The position numbers and the translations under genes are program-made. Positions 20,334-30,723 of a stretch of 64,000 bases of DNA are shown here, one piece after another; the first letter of the stretch is position 1, and the number at the start of each line of letters is the position of its first letter. The DNA lies in contig OX621168.1 of the NCBI GenBank assembly GCA_951640195.1, forward strand, positions 1,426,001 through 1,490,000, given 5' to 3'. Below the pieces are notes generated by a model, which saw only the letters and a list, made by a program, of their open reading frames with translations, searched no databases and was not told the origin of the DNA. The DNA is from Porpolomopsis calyptriformis. Its lineage: Eukaryota; Basidiomycota; Agaricomycetes; Agaricales; Hygrophoraceae.

Positions 20334-21689
20334 ATGAGCATCTTAAAGCTTCCAAACGAGCTTTTTCTCCACATATTTGACGACTTGGAAGAGACAGATT
20401 TGTTCGCTCTGGCCAAGTCTTGCAGAGATCTGAACATCATCGCAACATCCTCCTTTTTCTCTCGTCGCAATATAACCAACCCAATCAAAGCCGTAAAATA
20501 TCCTGGCCCAATCCTGCCCTTTCTCAGAGTCACCGTCTTGCCCATTTCGATTGGATATCTTCACGGCTTCCTCACCACCAGCCGTGAGATCGATGGACTG
20601 GAACGCTTAGTGGTCAAGTTATCATCTGTGAAAATGGTAGTTCTTGCCACGCAGGGAACACACGATGATGATCATTTCTTCAAGGCCCTTCACGCTCTCC
20701 TTGCCGCCGTCGCTGCCAGAGCTTGCGAAACGTTGTACATTTCTCGTTATTCGAAACCCATCGCATCATCGGCAAAGGAAAATATTTACAATATTGACTT
20801 GCCGACCACATCCAAGTTATCAAATCTTTCGATATCTTCAGTCTCACTTTTCGATAGCTCATTTCTCCAATGGATCGCCAAACTTATCAATGCCTCCCCT
20901 ATCAATCACCTTACGATTGTAAACATATACCAAGGTTTTTTCTTCTGGGATGACTTCCTTTCAGGTATCCATTCCACGACGCTCTCTGAAGTTTGGATCC
21001 GAGATGATTGCCATCAGATCCCACTCTCTTCTTTCGCCACTTTTCTTGTTCGCCACCCAAATATCACTTCTCTCCATTGTCAGGGTTTATTTCGAGATGA
21101 CCGTAACCACCCCAAACTTTTTCTTCCGCGACTTGCCAAACTGACTTCATGCTGCGAATCCATTGTGTGCATTCTAGAAGATGTCACTGCATTCCCCTCT
21201 CTTCGTGAGATCGACCTGAATGTATATCTGTGTCGATGCATCCGGCCATTTGACCCTATTGTCGTGAACAACTCGTTGGAATGCGTGGCGCGCTGTCCTA
21301 ACGAGATCGAGCTATCCCTCGAGTTTGACCAAGAGGACGACACTCTCCCTGCGTGGTTTGATCTAGAAGTCAACGATGAAAGCAGGATCGAGCGCTCATT
21401 AGATCGTGTTATTAGCTTGACGTTGCGTGGTGGACTCCCCCGTCGCCCGATGAAGGCCGAGTCGATATCGATCATTCCAATGTGGCTATCACTATTCCCC
21501 GCGCTTCGTCTCCTAACATTTCAATATCGATCTGACGAATGGACCCCTCGGCTAAAATTTGCTTGTTCAGTCATCCGGGCTTGTTCGCAACTCGAGACGC
21601 TAACCATTAATGGGGAAACTCATCCCGTTGCTGGCTGGCTTGCGATGGAGGACTCGAGTGAGGGAGTGCAATATTCTGTGGGTCCTTGA
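20334..21689 (+). CDS. F-box/LRR-like protein, copy I
   Basis: Intronless, 451 aa. The start is the ATG at 20334 (MSILKLPNELFLHIFDDL); the upstream in-frame ATG at 20235 would add 33 residues not seen in paralogs. F-box at about residues 4-45. The protein is shorter than copies A and C because the linker between the CETLYISRYS block and YNIDLP lacks about 25-30 residues. Other family blocks are present (INASPINHLTI, WDDFLSGIHSTTLSE, FRDDRNHPKLFLPRLAKL, ARCPNEIELSL, LFPALRLLTFQ). It is intact and closest by eye to copy J, with long identical DNA stretches. It opens the eight-gene plus-strand array. Confidence 0.8.
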   Translation: MSILKLPNELFLHIFDDLEETDLFALAKSCRDLNIIATSSFFSRRNITNPIKAVKYPGPILPFLRVTVLPISIGYLHGFLTTSREIDGLERLVVKLSSVKMVVLATQGTHDDDHFFKALHALLAAVAARACETLYISRYSKPIASSAKENIYNIDLPTTSKLSNLSISSVSLFDSSFLQWIAKLINASPINHLTIVNIYQGFFFWDDFLSGIHSTTLSEVWIRDDCHQIPLSSFATFLVRHPNITSLHCQGLFRDDRNHPKLFLPRLAKLTSCCESIVCILEDVTAFPSLREIDLNVYLCRCIRPFDPIVVNNSLECVARCPNEIELSLEFDQEDDTLPAWFDLEVNDESRIERSLDRVISLTLRGGLPRRPMKAESISIIPMWLSLFPALRLLTFQYRSDEWTPRLKFACSVIRACSQLETLTINGETHPVAGWLAMEDSSEGVQYSVGP

Positions 21690-21882
21690 TTCACCAGATT
21701 CTATACCGAGTCCTGGATGGAACTTCTTTAACGATCATTTTTACCAAATGACTATCTCTGTTGTTTTACTGGGATAAACTCGGGACATTTCTACATGAAT
21801 GTTCAAACAATCATTTGAGATAGACTTGTTTTGAACAATCACTTGATGACTCGACATTTACATTCCTTTTTACTGACCAACA

Positions 21883-21932
21883 GTGAGTCACTTTTACTCG
21901 TAAGATCAGAGTAATTAATGCGTTCATCCCAG
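21883..21932 (+). other. Predicted 5' leader intron, copy J
   Basis: GTGAGT donor, TTAAT branch-like site and CAG acceptor, 50 bp. The same arrangement occurs before several other array genes. Confidence 0.55.
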
Positions 21933-21943
21933 CACCGAGGTGG

Positions 21944-23284
21944 ATGATGAGCATCTTAAAGCTTCCAAACGAGCTTTTGTCCCAAATATTTGACGACTTG
22001 GAAGTGGCAGATTTGTTCGCTCTGGTCAAGACTTGCAGAGAGCTGAATATCGTCGCCACATCCTTCTTCTTCTCTCCCCGCAACACAACCAACCCAATTA
22101 AGACCATAGAATATCCCGGCCGTAAAAATGACCAAATCCTGCCCTTTCTCAGGATCTCCGTCTTGCCCATTTCGATTGGGTATCTTAACGGCTTTTTCAC
22201 CACCAGCCGTGAGATCGATGGACTGGAACGCTTAGTGGTCAAATTATCATCTGTGAAAATGGTATCGCTTACTGTGCAGGCAATACACGATGACGATCAT
22301 TTCGTCAAGGCCCTTCACGCTCTCCTCGTCAGCATCATTGCTAGATCTTGCCAAAGGTTGGACATTTCTCGCTATTTTCGCTCAGTGAAACGCTCTTCGG
22401 GTCTCATCGGAGCATCAGCGAACATTGACTTGCCGGACACATCCAAGCTGTCATATCTTTCGATATCTTCAGTCTCACTTTTCGATCGCCCATTTATCCA
22501 ATGGATCACCAAACTTATCAATGCCTCCCCTATCAATCACCTTACGATTGTCAACACACACCTAAGATCGTTCCCTTGGGATGACCTCCTTTCAGCTATC
22601 CATTCTACAACCCTCTCCGAATTTTGCATCCGAGATGATTACTATCTGCCACTCTCTTCTGTCGCCACTTTTCTTTCTCGCCACCCAAATATCGCTTCTC
22701 TCGATTGTCAGGGTTTATTTCGAGACGACCGTAACCACCCCAAAGTTTTTCTTCCGCGACTTGCCAAACTGACTTCGTGCTGCGAATCCGTTATGCACAT
22801 TCTAGAAGATGGCACCGCATTCTCCTCTCTTCATAAAATCTCCCTCACTTCACGCCCCAGGTCATTCGATCCCGCTGTCATGAACAACGCATTGAAATGC
22901 GTGGCGCGCTGTCCCAGCGAGATCAAGCTATTCTTCCAGTTTAACCTAGATGACAATGCTCTCCTTGCATGGCTTGACGTGGATGTCAATGACAAAACCA
23001 GGATCGAACGTTCATTGGATCGTGTCATTGACTTGACGTTATTTGACATGCCCTTCCATCGCCAGTCGAGAGCCCGGGCAAGATTAGCTTTCCCAAAGTG
23101 GCTATCGCTGTTCCCCGCCTTACGTCTCGTAACCCTTGAATGTTATCGACTTGACGAAAGGGCCTTCCAGTTGGAATTTGCTCGTTCCATCATCAAAGCT
23201 TGCTCACAGCTCGAGAGGCTGACCGTTAACAGGGAAACTCATGCTGTTACCGGTTGGCTTGCGATGGAAGACTCAGCCCCGTGA
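21944..23284 (+). CDS. F-box/LRR-like protein, copy J
   Basis: Intronless coding exon, 446 aa, starting at 21944 (MMSILKLPNELLSQIFDDLE). A 50 bp leader intron is likely at 21883-21932 (GTGAGT...TTAATG...CCCAG), ending 11 bp before the ATG. It shares with copy I the short variable linker and near-identical blocks (GLFRDDRNHPKVFLPRLAKL). This suggests duplication of I and J from one parent, or gene conversion between them. It ends GWLAMEDSAP. No lesion is visible. Confidence 0.8.
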   Translation: MMSILKLPNELLSQIFDDLEVADLFALVKTCRELNIVATSFFFSPRNTTNPIKTIEYPGRKNDQILPFLRISVLPISIGYLNGFFTTSREIDGLERLVVKLSSVKMVSLTVQAIHDDDHFVKALHALLVSIIARSCQRLDISRYFRSVKRSSGLIGASANIDLPDTSKLSYLSISSVSLFDRPFIQWITKLINASPINHLTIVNTHLRSFPWDDLLSAIHSTTLSEFCIRDDYYLPLSSVATFLSRHPNIASLDCQGLFRDDRNHPKVFLPRLAKLTSCCESVMHILEDGTAFSSLHKISLTSRPRSFDPAVMNNALKCVARCPSEIKLFFQFNLDDNALLAWLDVDVNDKTRIERSLDRVIDLTLFDMPFHRQSRARARLAFPKWLSLFPALRLVTLECYRLDERAFQLEFARSIIKACSQLERLTVNRETHAVTGWLAMEDSAP

Positions 23285-23629
23285 AGCGGATGATTTATTC
23301 ACCAGATCAGATGGTATGAGTCCCCGAGAAACCTTCTTGATGCGTGGGCACTTTTACCTATTTATTTTACTTGTCTTTGTACGGAGGACTACCAGTAGGT
23401 GTAGTATTAGGATAATTTCAGAGCTGTTGCTAGTGACTGTTTGCCAAGCGCTGACCATCAAACTCCTGTCTCGAGTGCTCTCACCTCAGTACTGGACAAG
23501 GTACTGTACTCTACAGTCGGGTCATGTCATGCCCTTCACCTCACTGGTACGTCGTACTGGTCAGTACCGTGGTGAGTGATTTATGCTGGTAAAATGAGGA
23601 TAACTAATGTGTTCATTTCAGCGCCTCGC
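23285..23629. other. Intergenic J-K
   Basis: It contains repeated gtac/cagt runs (ggtactg...cagtacc around 23500-23570) and the leader intron of copy K. No gene was recognised. Confidence 0.45.
23572..23621 (+). other. Predicted 5' leader intron, copy K
   Basis: GTGAGTG donor, AACTAATG branch site and TTTCAG acceptor, 50 bp, ending 8 bp before the ATG. This is the cleanest example in the family. Confidence 0.6.
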
Positions 23630-25072
23630 ATGATGAACACCCTCCTAGAGCTTCCCACCGAACTCGTTTTCCAAATATTCGAGCACTCGAAAGAAGCAGA
23701 CCTGTTTGCTCTAGCCAAGGCTTGCAGACGGCTGAACATCATCGCGATCTCTTGCTTCCTCTCTCGCCATAATATCACCGACCCAAACGAGGAGATACAT
23801 TATCTTGCCCGTAACAATCAAATCCTACCCTTTCTCAGACTCTCCATCTTGCTTACTTCCACAGAATATCTCCGTGGTTCTGTCACCTCTTGCCATCAAC
23901 TTGGCGAACTGGAACGTTTGGTGCTCAAATTATCATCTGTGAAAACTGTATTTCTTTCCCTGCGAGGAACAATCCCAGACGATGTTTCTTATGTCAAGGC
24001 CCTTCACGGTCTCCTCACCAGCATCGTTACTAGATCCTGCGAAACGCTGAGGCTTTCTCGTGACCCTTTCGCCAGTCACCATACAGCGCAAGATATTCCC
24101 TCATCAAAACACTCTTTCGACTTCATCACCTCATTGCGGCGCATGTTGCGAAAACCCTCAGCGAACAAAGACATTTATGATATTGACTTGCCGGACATAC
24201 CCAAGTTGTCATATCTTTCGATATCTTCAGTTTCATCTTTCGATCGTTCTTTTCTCCGATGGACCACGAAACTCATCAATGCCTCTCCTATCAACCATCT
24301 TCTGATTGTAAACATGTACCAAAGATTTCTCCTCTGGGATGACTTCCTTTCAGGTATCCATTCCACAACCCTCTCCGAAGTTTGCATCCGAGACATTAAC
24401 CATCAACTCCCACTCTCTTCTGTCGCCACTTTTCTTGCTCGCCACCAAACTCTCACTTCTCTCGATTGTCATGGTTTATTTCGAGACGACCGTGACCACC
24501 CCAAACTTTTTCTTCCGCAACTTGCCAAGCTGACTTCATGCTACGAATCCATTGTGTACATCCTGGAAGATGGCACTGCATTCCCCTCTCTTCACAGAAT
24601 CTTCCTCAATCCATATCCATATAAATGCTTTGGGTTATTCGATCCCACTATCATGAACAACGCGTTGGAACTGGTGGGACGCTGTCCCAACGAGATCGAG
24701 CTATCCCTCGGGTTTCACCACGACGATGCTCTCCTTGCTTGGCTTGACGCGGATGCAAATGATGAAAGCAGGATCGAGCGTTCATTGTATCACGTCATTG
24801 ACCTGACGTTGCGTGGTGGGCCCGTCCGTCGCTCGTTGAAAGCCGAGCCCATGTTAGTTTTTCCCAAGTGGCTATCGCTGTTCCCCGCACTGCGCCTTGT
24901 ATCATTCGAATCTTGTCGAAGTGATGAAAAGGCCTTCTGGCCGAGTTTTGCTTGTTCCGTCATCCAAGCTTGCTCGCAACTCGAGACACTAACCCTTAAC
25001 CGGGAAGTTCATGATGTTTCCAGCTGGCTTGCGATGGAGACCGAGTCTCGTCAAACGATTGTTAGCCCTTAG
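23630..25072 (+). CDS. F-box/LRR-like protein, copy K
   Basis: Intronless coding exon, 480 aa. The start is the ATG at 23630 (MMNTLLELPTELVFQIFEHSKEADLF); upstream in-frame residues from 23576 would come from the leader intron. The F-box is somewhat diverged (EHSKEADLF). It keeps the full-length linker (FDFITSLRRMLRKPSANKD), unlike copies I and J. The core and C-terminal family blocks are all present (INASPINHLLIVN, FRDDRDHPKLFLPQLAKL, GRCPNEIELSL, SLFPALRLVSFES). Intact. Confidence 0.8.
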   Translation: MMNTLLELPTELVFQIFEHSKEADLFALAKACRRLNIIAISCFLSRHNITDPNEEIHYLARNNQILPFLRLSILLTSTEYLRGSVTSCHQLGELERLVLKLSSVKTVFLSLRGTIPDDVSYVKALHGLLTSIVTRSCETLRLSRDPFASHHTAQDIPSSKHSFDFITSLRRMLRKPSANKDIYDIDLPDIPKLSYLSISSVSSFDRSFLRWTTKLINASPINHLLIVNMYQRFLLWDDFLSGIHSTTLSEVCIRDINHQLPLSSVATFLARHQTLTSLDCHGLFRDDRDHPKLFLPQLAKLTSCYESIVYILEDGTAFPSLHRIFLNPYPYKCFGLFDPTIMNNALELVGRCPNEIELSLGFHHDDALLAWLDADANDESRIERSLYHVIDLTLRGGPVRRSLKAEPMLVFPKWLSLFPALRLVSFESCRSDEKAFWPSFACSVIQACSQLETLTLNREVHDVSSWLAMETESRQTIVSP

Positions 25073-25207
25073 TTTATTCACCAGATGGCATACCGAGTTT
25101 ACTGGAAGGGACTTCTTCAATATGGTCTGAATTTATTATTGCGTGTTATTTAGTTTATTGCCGGTTTCGTTGTAATGATGCCTCGTCGTTAACACAATCC
25201 ACCAGCG

Positions 25208-25261
25208 GTGAGTGGCTGGTGCTCGTATGAAGATGAGGGTCGTTAATACGTTGGATCGCAG
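25208..25261 (+). other. Predicted 5' leader intron, copy L
   Basis: GTGAGTG donor, GTTAATAC branch-like site and CGCAG acceptor, 54 bp. It is retained although the start codon downstream is lost. Confidence 0.5.
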
Positions 25262-25272
25262 CACAAAGGTCG

Positions 25273-26682
25273 ATAAGCATCTTAAGGCTTCCAAACGAGC
25301 TTTTTTTCCAAATCTTCGAGGGTTTGGAGGGAGCAGATCTATTCGCTCTGGCCAAGTCTTGCAGGGATCTGAACATCGTCGCGACCTCTTGCTACATCTC
25401 TCGCTACAAGATAACCAGCCCAGAGGTTGCCATAGCATATTCCCCCAGTACATGTCGTCAGCTCCTCTCCTTTCTCCGAATCTCAACCTTACTCAATTCG
25501 ACTAAATATCTCCGCGCGGACGTCACCGCTATCAACGATTTGGATGAACTCAAACGTTTGGTGGTCAAATTATCACCTGTGCGACATGTACATCTTTCTT
25601 TGACCCCGACACTTTTGAACCCAATGGATGAGGTTCATTTCATCAAGGCCACGCACGGTCTCCTCACTAGCATCATTGCCAGGTCTTGCGAAATGTTGCA
25701 TATTGGCCTTGGTCCCCCCCCAAATTACGCCAATCAACAAATATCCCAAGGGAGCTCATCATTGCAGCGGATGTTGCCAACACCCTCAGCAACCAATGAC
25801 GTTTACGATATTGTCTTGCCGGGCACCTTTCACGCATCCAAGTTGACAAAACTTTGGATATTTCCAGTTTCGCATCTTAATCGCCCATTTCTTCAGTGGA
25901 TCACTAAACTTATCAATGCCTCCCCTATCAGCCATCTTACTATCAGAAACACACATCTGACATCTTTTCCCTGGGACGACTTCCTTTCAGGCATCCATTC
26001 CACCACCCTGTCCGAATTTTGCATCCAAGACCAGTACCATCAAATCTCACACTCTTCTGTCGCCACCTTTCTTTCCCGCCACCAAAATATCAATTCGCTC
26101 GATTGTCAGGGTTCATTTCGAGATGACCGTAAACACCCCAAACTTTTTCTTCCGCGGCTTACCAAACTGGGTTCATGCTGCGAATCCATTGCGCACATTC
26201 TGGAAGATGTCACTGCATTCCCCTCCCTTCATAAAATCATCCTCAATATGCATCCATGTAAATGCCTCAAGCCATTTCCCCCCACTCTCACGAACAACGC
26301 GTTGGCATGCGTCGCACGCTGTCCTAACCAGATCAAGCTACTCCTCGACTTTAACCAACATGACGCCACTCTCCTTTCCTGGCTTGACGTGGATGTCAAT
26401 GACGAAAGCAGGATTGAACGCTCATTGGACCACGTTGTCGATTTGACATTGCGTCTCTGGGTGTATGATCGCACGCTGAGAGCCCAGTCGATATTGGTTA
26501 TCCCAAAGTGGCTATCACTGTTCCCCGCATTGCATCTTGTAACAGTTCTATCTTATCGACCAGACCACGGGACTTCCAAGTTGAATTTTGCTCGTTCGAT
26601 CATCCAGGCTTGTTCACAACTCGAAACGCTAACCATTAGTGGGGAAACTCGTGCGGTTGCCGCTTGGCTTGTGAAGGAGTGA
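25273..26682 (+). pseudogene. F-box/LRR-like gene copy L, start codon lost (ATG to ATA)
   Basis: From 25273 the frame reads ATA AGC ATC, then LRLPNELFFQIFEGLEGADL, a complete F-box in frame with the rest to the stop at 26682 (about 469 codons). The position homologous to the start codon is ATA. The frame is closed by TGA upstream and has no ATG until about 25624, beyond the F-box. All later family blocks are open and conserved (INASPISHLTI, WDDFLSGIHSTTLSE, FRDDRKHPKLFLPRLTKL, FARSIIQACSQLETLTI). Either the loss is recent, or translation uses a non-AUG codon, or the base is wrong. I call it a probable young pseudogene. Confidence 0.7.
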
Positions 26683-26903
26683 AGCTCATCAACCAAAGCT
26701 TGATTCACTTCTGAATTTCACATGCCATTTTTACGAAGCTCTGCCTCCTAACATGCTGTGTATGTACCGATGAGAATGCCAATTATGAATGCAATGCATG
26801 CCGAGGCTGTACGCTGACTCAGCAGCACTGATCGCTAGGTTGGGCTGATTTTCCCGGACACTGCCCTCGACCATTGATACTGGTCGTATTTAGTGACTGG
26901 TGG

Positions 26904-26950
26904 GTGAGATGGAATGCCCACAAGATCATACTAAATTCACCTTTTCTCAG
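26904..26950 (+). other. Predicted 5' leader intron, copy M
   Basis: GTGAGA donor, ACTAAATTC branch-like site and TTCTCAG acceptor, 47 bp, ending 14 bp before the ATG. Confidence 0.5.
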
Positions 26951-26964
26951 CGCCAAGGTAGACC

Positions 26965-28413
26965 ATGGGCGAGCTCCCGATCCTTCCCAATGAGCTTGCT
27001 TTCCAAATATTCGATGACTTGGACAATGCGGATCTTTTCGCTTTGGCCAAGTCTTGCAGGCGCTTAAACGTCGTTGCGACCTTGTACTACCTCGCCCGCC
27101 ATCACATACCCAACCCAGACGTCGTCATAGATCTTGACATCCAAAGTTTTCACGTCCTCCCCTTTCTCAGGATCTCCGTCCAGTTCACATCGTCTGACAA
27201 CCTCCTCATCATTCTCTCTGCCAGCCCTTCATTGGATGATATCCGCGGACTGGAATGTTTAATTCTCAAATTATCATTTGTGAGGACCGTACGGATTTCC
27301 CTGGATGGCGTCGGAGTGTGGCACGAGCAAGAAGACGGAGCTCACGTCATCGAGGCCATTCACAGTCTCCTCACCAGCATCATTTCCAGATCCTGTACGT
27401 CGTTGGTCATTAGTTGCCCCTACACGAGCCGTATATATCGCCCCACGAAGCAGAAGGCACGACGTAGCCGTTTATCGGGCCTTTTTAGTTTCATCCTACC
27501 ATGGGCTCGCATATCGCCAAAGACCCCGTCCATAGTCGACGTTCCAGAAAGCCCCTTTCCCGACACCCCTTACATCTCCGCGTTGGCGGAATTCAAGATC
27601 GATGTCCCAATGCTTTCCGATCACTCGTTTCTTTGTTGGGCCATCCAACTCATCAATGCTTCTCCTATCACCAGCCTTACCTTTGAAAACCCATCATCAA
27701 AACCTTTCTTCTGGGATGGCCTCCTTCCAGCTATCCATTGCCCCACTCTCTCAGAATTTGGCCTCACGGACCGCGGACCGCTCTCCTTCTCCTCTGTCTC
27801 TACCTTTCTTGCTCGCCATCCCACTATCGCCTCTTTGGAATGTAAAGGTTTATTACGGCGTGACGATGAACACCAGATCGCTTCCCTTCCGCAACTCACC
27901 AGGCTGATTTCATCCTATGAATCGGTTGTATACATTTTGGAAGATACTGTTGCATTCCCTTCGCTTCGTAACATTTCCCTTGACTCATTTTCACATGCAC
28001 ACCCGTCACCGTTCAATCCCTTCACCCTGGGTGATGCACTGGAGTGTGTCAGACGCTGTCCTAATGAGGTTGAGCTATCCCTCATGTTTGACCGGGACGT
28101 GAAGCCTCTCACTGCGTGGCTTGATGTGGATGTCTATGAAGACGGCAGAGTTGAGCGCTCGTTAAATCAACTCGTTGGCTTGACATTGGTTGGCGGGACC
28201 CTGTTCGCGACCAACTCGTTATGTCTCCTTCCAAAGTGGTTGGCACTGTTCCCCGCATTGCGTTTCTTGACCTTTCGATTTTGCCTACCCAACGAGTGGC
28301 TCCCCCAGCTACCTTTCGTTCGCTCAGTCATCGGAGCTTGCTCACAGCTGGAGAGGCTGACGGTCAACCGGGAGACTCATACGGTTGACAATTGGCTTGC
28401 GATGAAAGATTGA
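26965..28413 (+). CDS. F-box/LRR-like protein, copy M
   Basis: Intronless coding exon, 482 aa, from 26965 (MGELPILPNELAFQIFDDLD). Canonical F-box at residues 6-47. It carries a full linker (RRSRLSGLFSFILPWARISP) and the family blocks INASPITSLTFEN, WDGLLPAIHCPTLSE, FLARHPTIASLECKGLL, RRCPNEVELSLMF and LPKWLALFPALRFLTF. It ends NWLAMKD. It lies between two damaged copies (L and N) but shows no lesion itself. Confidence 0.82.
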   Translation: MGELPILPNELAFQIFDDLDNADLFALAKSCRRLNVVATLYYLARHHIPNPDVVIDLDIQSFHVLPFLRISVQFTSSDNLLIILSASPSLDDIRGLECLILKLSFVRTVRISLDGVGVWHEQEDGAHVIEAIHSLLTSIISRSCTSLVISCPYTSRIYRPTKQKARRSRLSGLFSFILPWARISPKTPSIVDVPESPFPDTPYISALAEFKIDVPMLSDHSFLCWAIQLINASPITSLTFENPSSKPFFWDGLLPAIHCPTLSEFGLTDRGPLSFSSVSTFLARHPTIASLECKGLLRRDDEHQIASLPQLTRLISSYESVVYILEDTVAFPSLRNISLDSFSHAHPSPFNPFTLGDALECVRRCPNEVELSLMFDRDVKPLTAWLDVDVYEDGRVERSLNQLVGLTLVGGTLFATNSLCLLPKWLALFPALRFLTFRFCLPNEWLPQLPFVRSVIGACSQLERLTVNRETHTVDNWLAMKD

Positions 28414-28741
28414 GTTGTAGTCCCCGATTCGCCAGACCCGACTCCCCTAGACAAAACTTCTTTCATGCGGCACTGAATTTTCCCGTGAACACTTTTGTCA
28501 AGTGCCCTAATTGCTCACTTGTATTTCTCTATCTATGTACGGACTACGGACCACCATCTATTTGCTGTATTTATTTTCGGGACGGTTTCTATGGACTTAT
28601 ATTGTCATGGATCGAGTCACTGATTGCTGGACGTTGTCAAACACTATTTACTTGACTGACTTTACTTTTCACTGACGGCGGTGAGTGACTCGAACTGGTG
28701 AGATGAGGAAATCTAATGTGTTCATCTCAGCACCGTGGACG
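28414..28741. other. Intergenic M-N
   Basis: It contains the promoter and leader intron (28681-28730) of copy N. No gene was recognised. Confidence 0.45.
28681..28730 (+). other. Predicted 5' leader intron, copy N
   Basis: GTGAGTG donor, TCTAATG branch site and CTCAG acceptor, 50 bp, ending 11 bp before the ATG. Confidence 0.55.
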
Positions 28742-30195
28742 ATGAGCATTCTAAAACTTCCCAATGAACTTGTTTTCCAAAGGAATTGAATAGAGCAGAT
28801 CTCTTTTCTCTGGCCAAATCTTGCAGACACCTGAACATCATCGCGACCTCGTGTTACCTTTCCCGCCATCTTGTAACCAACCCAAACCTCGCCGTCGATC
28901 TGGACCAGAGAAATTTTCACGTCCTCCCCTTTCTTAGGATCTCTGTCCAGCTCACGTCGATCAACGATATCAACTGCTTTTTCACATCCCATGGCTATTT
29001 ATATAAAATCCGTGGGTTAGAACGTCTACTTGCCAAACTGTCGTCTGTAAGGGCCGTGCGGCTTTCCCTGTCCTTCATCCCAGAATCCCCTGGCCAGGAA
29101 GATCAAGAAGATCAAGTTAATTTCCTCCAGGCCATCCGTAGTCTCCTTGCCGGCATCATCGCTAGACGCTGTACACAACTGGTCGTTCATGGTCCCAACT
29201 TCAATTGTTGTTCAAAGGAACCGAAAACGATACCCAGCCGCTCATCAAGGTTCTCTAGTTTCACCGCCCCGTTTGCGGAGATGTTTCGCAAGTCCTTAAG
29301 GAAACAAACTGTTCAGGATAGCCTCTTGTCTGAAACATTCCGTGCGTCTAAATTGGCCAAGTTTGGAATGGATTCTCCGACCCTTTTCGATCCCTCGTTT
29401 TCCCAATTGACCATCAAACTGATCAATGCTTCGCCTATCACCAGTCTTTGCTTTGTAAACCCATCGTCGAGACCTTTCTTCTGGGACGACTTCCTTTCAG
29501 CTATCCATTGCCCAGCTCTGTCACAATTTTTCGTCATGGATCGTCTTCAGCAGCTCCCCTTCCCATCTCTTGCTGCATTTCTCGCCCGCCATCAAACCAT
29601 CACTACTCTAAAATGTAAAGGTTTACTGCCTCGCGGTGTCGAAAACCCTGTGGTTTCTCTTCCGCGGCTCTCCAGGTTGATTTCATCCTATGAATCTGTT
29701 GTACACCTTTTGGAAGATGTCACCCTATTCCCCTCTCTTCGCGATATCTCCCTCGATTCACCTCCAAACAAGTATTTCACGCCATTCAACTCTTCTGTTG
29801 TGAACAATGCATTGGAATGTGTCAGCCGCTATCCCAATGAGGTTGAGCTATCCCTCAGGTTCGGCCCAGATGACCAGGCTCTCGTTGCATGGTTTGATGT
29901 GGATGTCAACGATGACCGTAGAGTCGAGCGTTCATTGCATCAGGTTGTTTGCTTGACGTTGATGGGTGGGGTCCCCTTCAGGACAAGGTCGCTGCAACTC
30001 CTCCCCAAATGGCTAGGGCTGTTCCCAGCGTTGCGCCGCTTAACAATTCGATATTTTCCACCCAACACACTGGCCTCCGAGTCGGATTTTGTTCATTCGA
30101 TCATCCGAGCTTGCTCCCAACTGGAGATGCTAACGATTAACAATGAGACTCATGCAGTCGCCACTTGGCTTGCGACGGAGGATCTCCATTGGTGA
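28742..30195 (+). pseudogene. F-box/LRR-like gene copy N, 7 bp deletion in the F-box
   Basis: It starts normally at 28742 (MSILKLPNELVFQ), but the next codons read CAA AGG AAT TGA. Paralogs have CAAATATTCGAGGATTTG at this point, so about 7 bases are missing near 28780 and the frame shifts. The remainder (from RADLFSLAKSCRHLN to 30195) stays open and conserved through to ATWLATEDLHW. The lesion removes the second half of the F-box from the product and leaves no ATG before about 29281. As the rest of the frame is undamaged, the event looks recent. Confidence 0.8.
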
Positions 30196-30723
30196 CGCCA
30201 TATTACTTTTTTTTTGGACACAAAACAGACTTGTCGGTTGGTCGGAACCCGGGTTACTTGGCGTGGTCTGCCCGCTGGCATACTGGATTGTAAAAATGGC
30301 ATTTGCATCTGTCGGACCCTCCGTCTTTCTCATTCACATCCTGCAGTCTCTCTCGTTAACCCTATGGCCATCGCGTTCTGCAACGCACAATGTCGATGTC
30401 CCAAGGATATACACAAGAGCTTCCCGAACATTCACCTTGCATCTTTTCTAGTGTCATCGCAAGCTTGGAGTCTGCACCCTGACCCTAAATAGGTTTTCCT
30501 CAAAGACTGGCTGGCGATCCCTGTGAGGATAAGTGTTGAAGGAGAGAGGGTCTGGTTGTAAGCGATTGTCTTGAAGCAATTTCTGTTGGTTTGAAACTGG
30601 CATCGATATTTAGTTATGGTTTCTGTCTGCAAATCACCTCCTTTATAGAGCATCGGTCAATTATCTACGAAGATCATTTCGGTGCTTATACCAGAGCGCA
30701 CAGCCTCGAGCGGAATCCAACAA
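30196..30723. other. Intergenic N-O
   Basis: It begins with a reversed copy of the flank block (about 30205-30400), then the promoter region of copy O. No gene was recognised. Confidence 0.45.
30205..30400 (+). repeat. Family-associated noncoding flank block, copy 4
   Basis: The plus strand reads ggacacaaaacagacttgtcgg, gcatttgcatctgtcggaccctccgtcttt and ctatggccatcgcgttctgc. These are reverse complements of runs in the 8.5, 10.4 and 34.4 kb blocks. It follows the stop of copy N directly. Confidence 0.5.
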
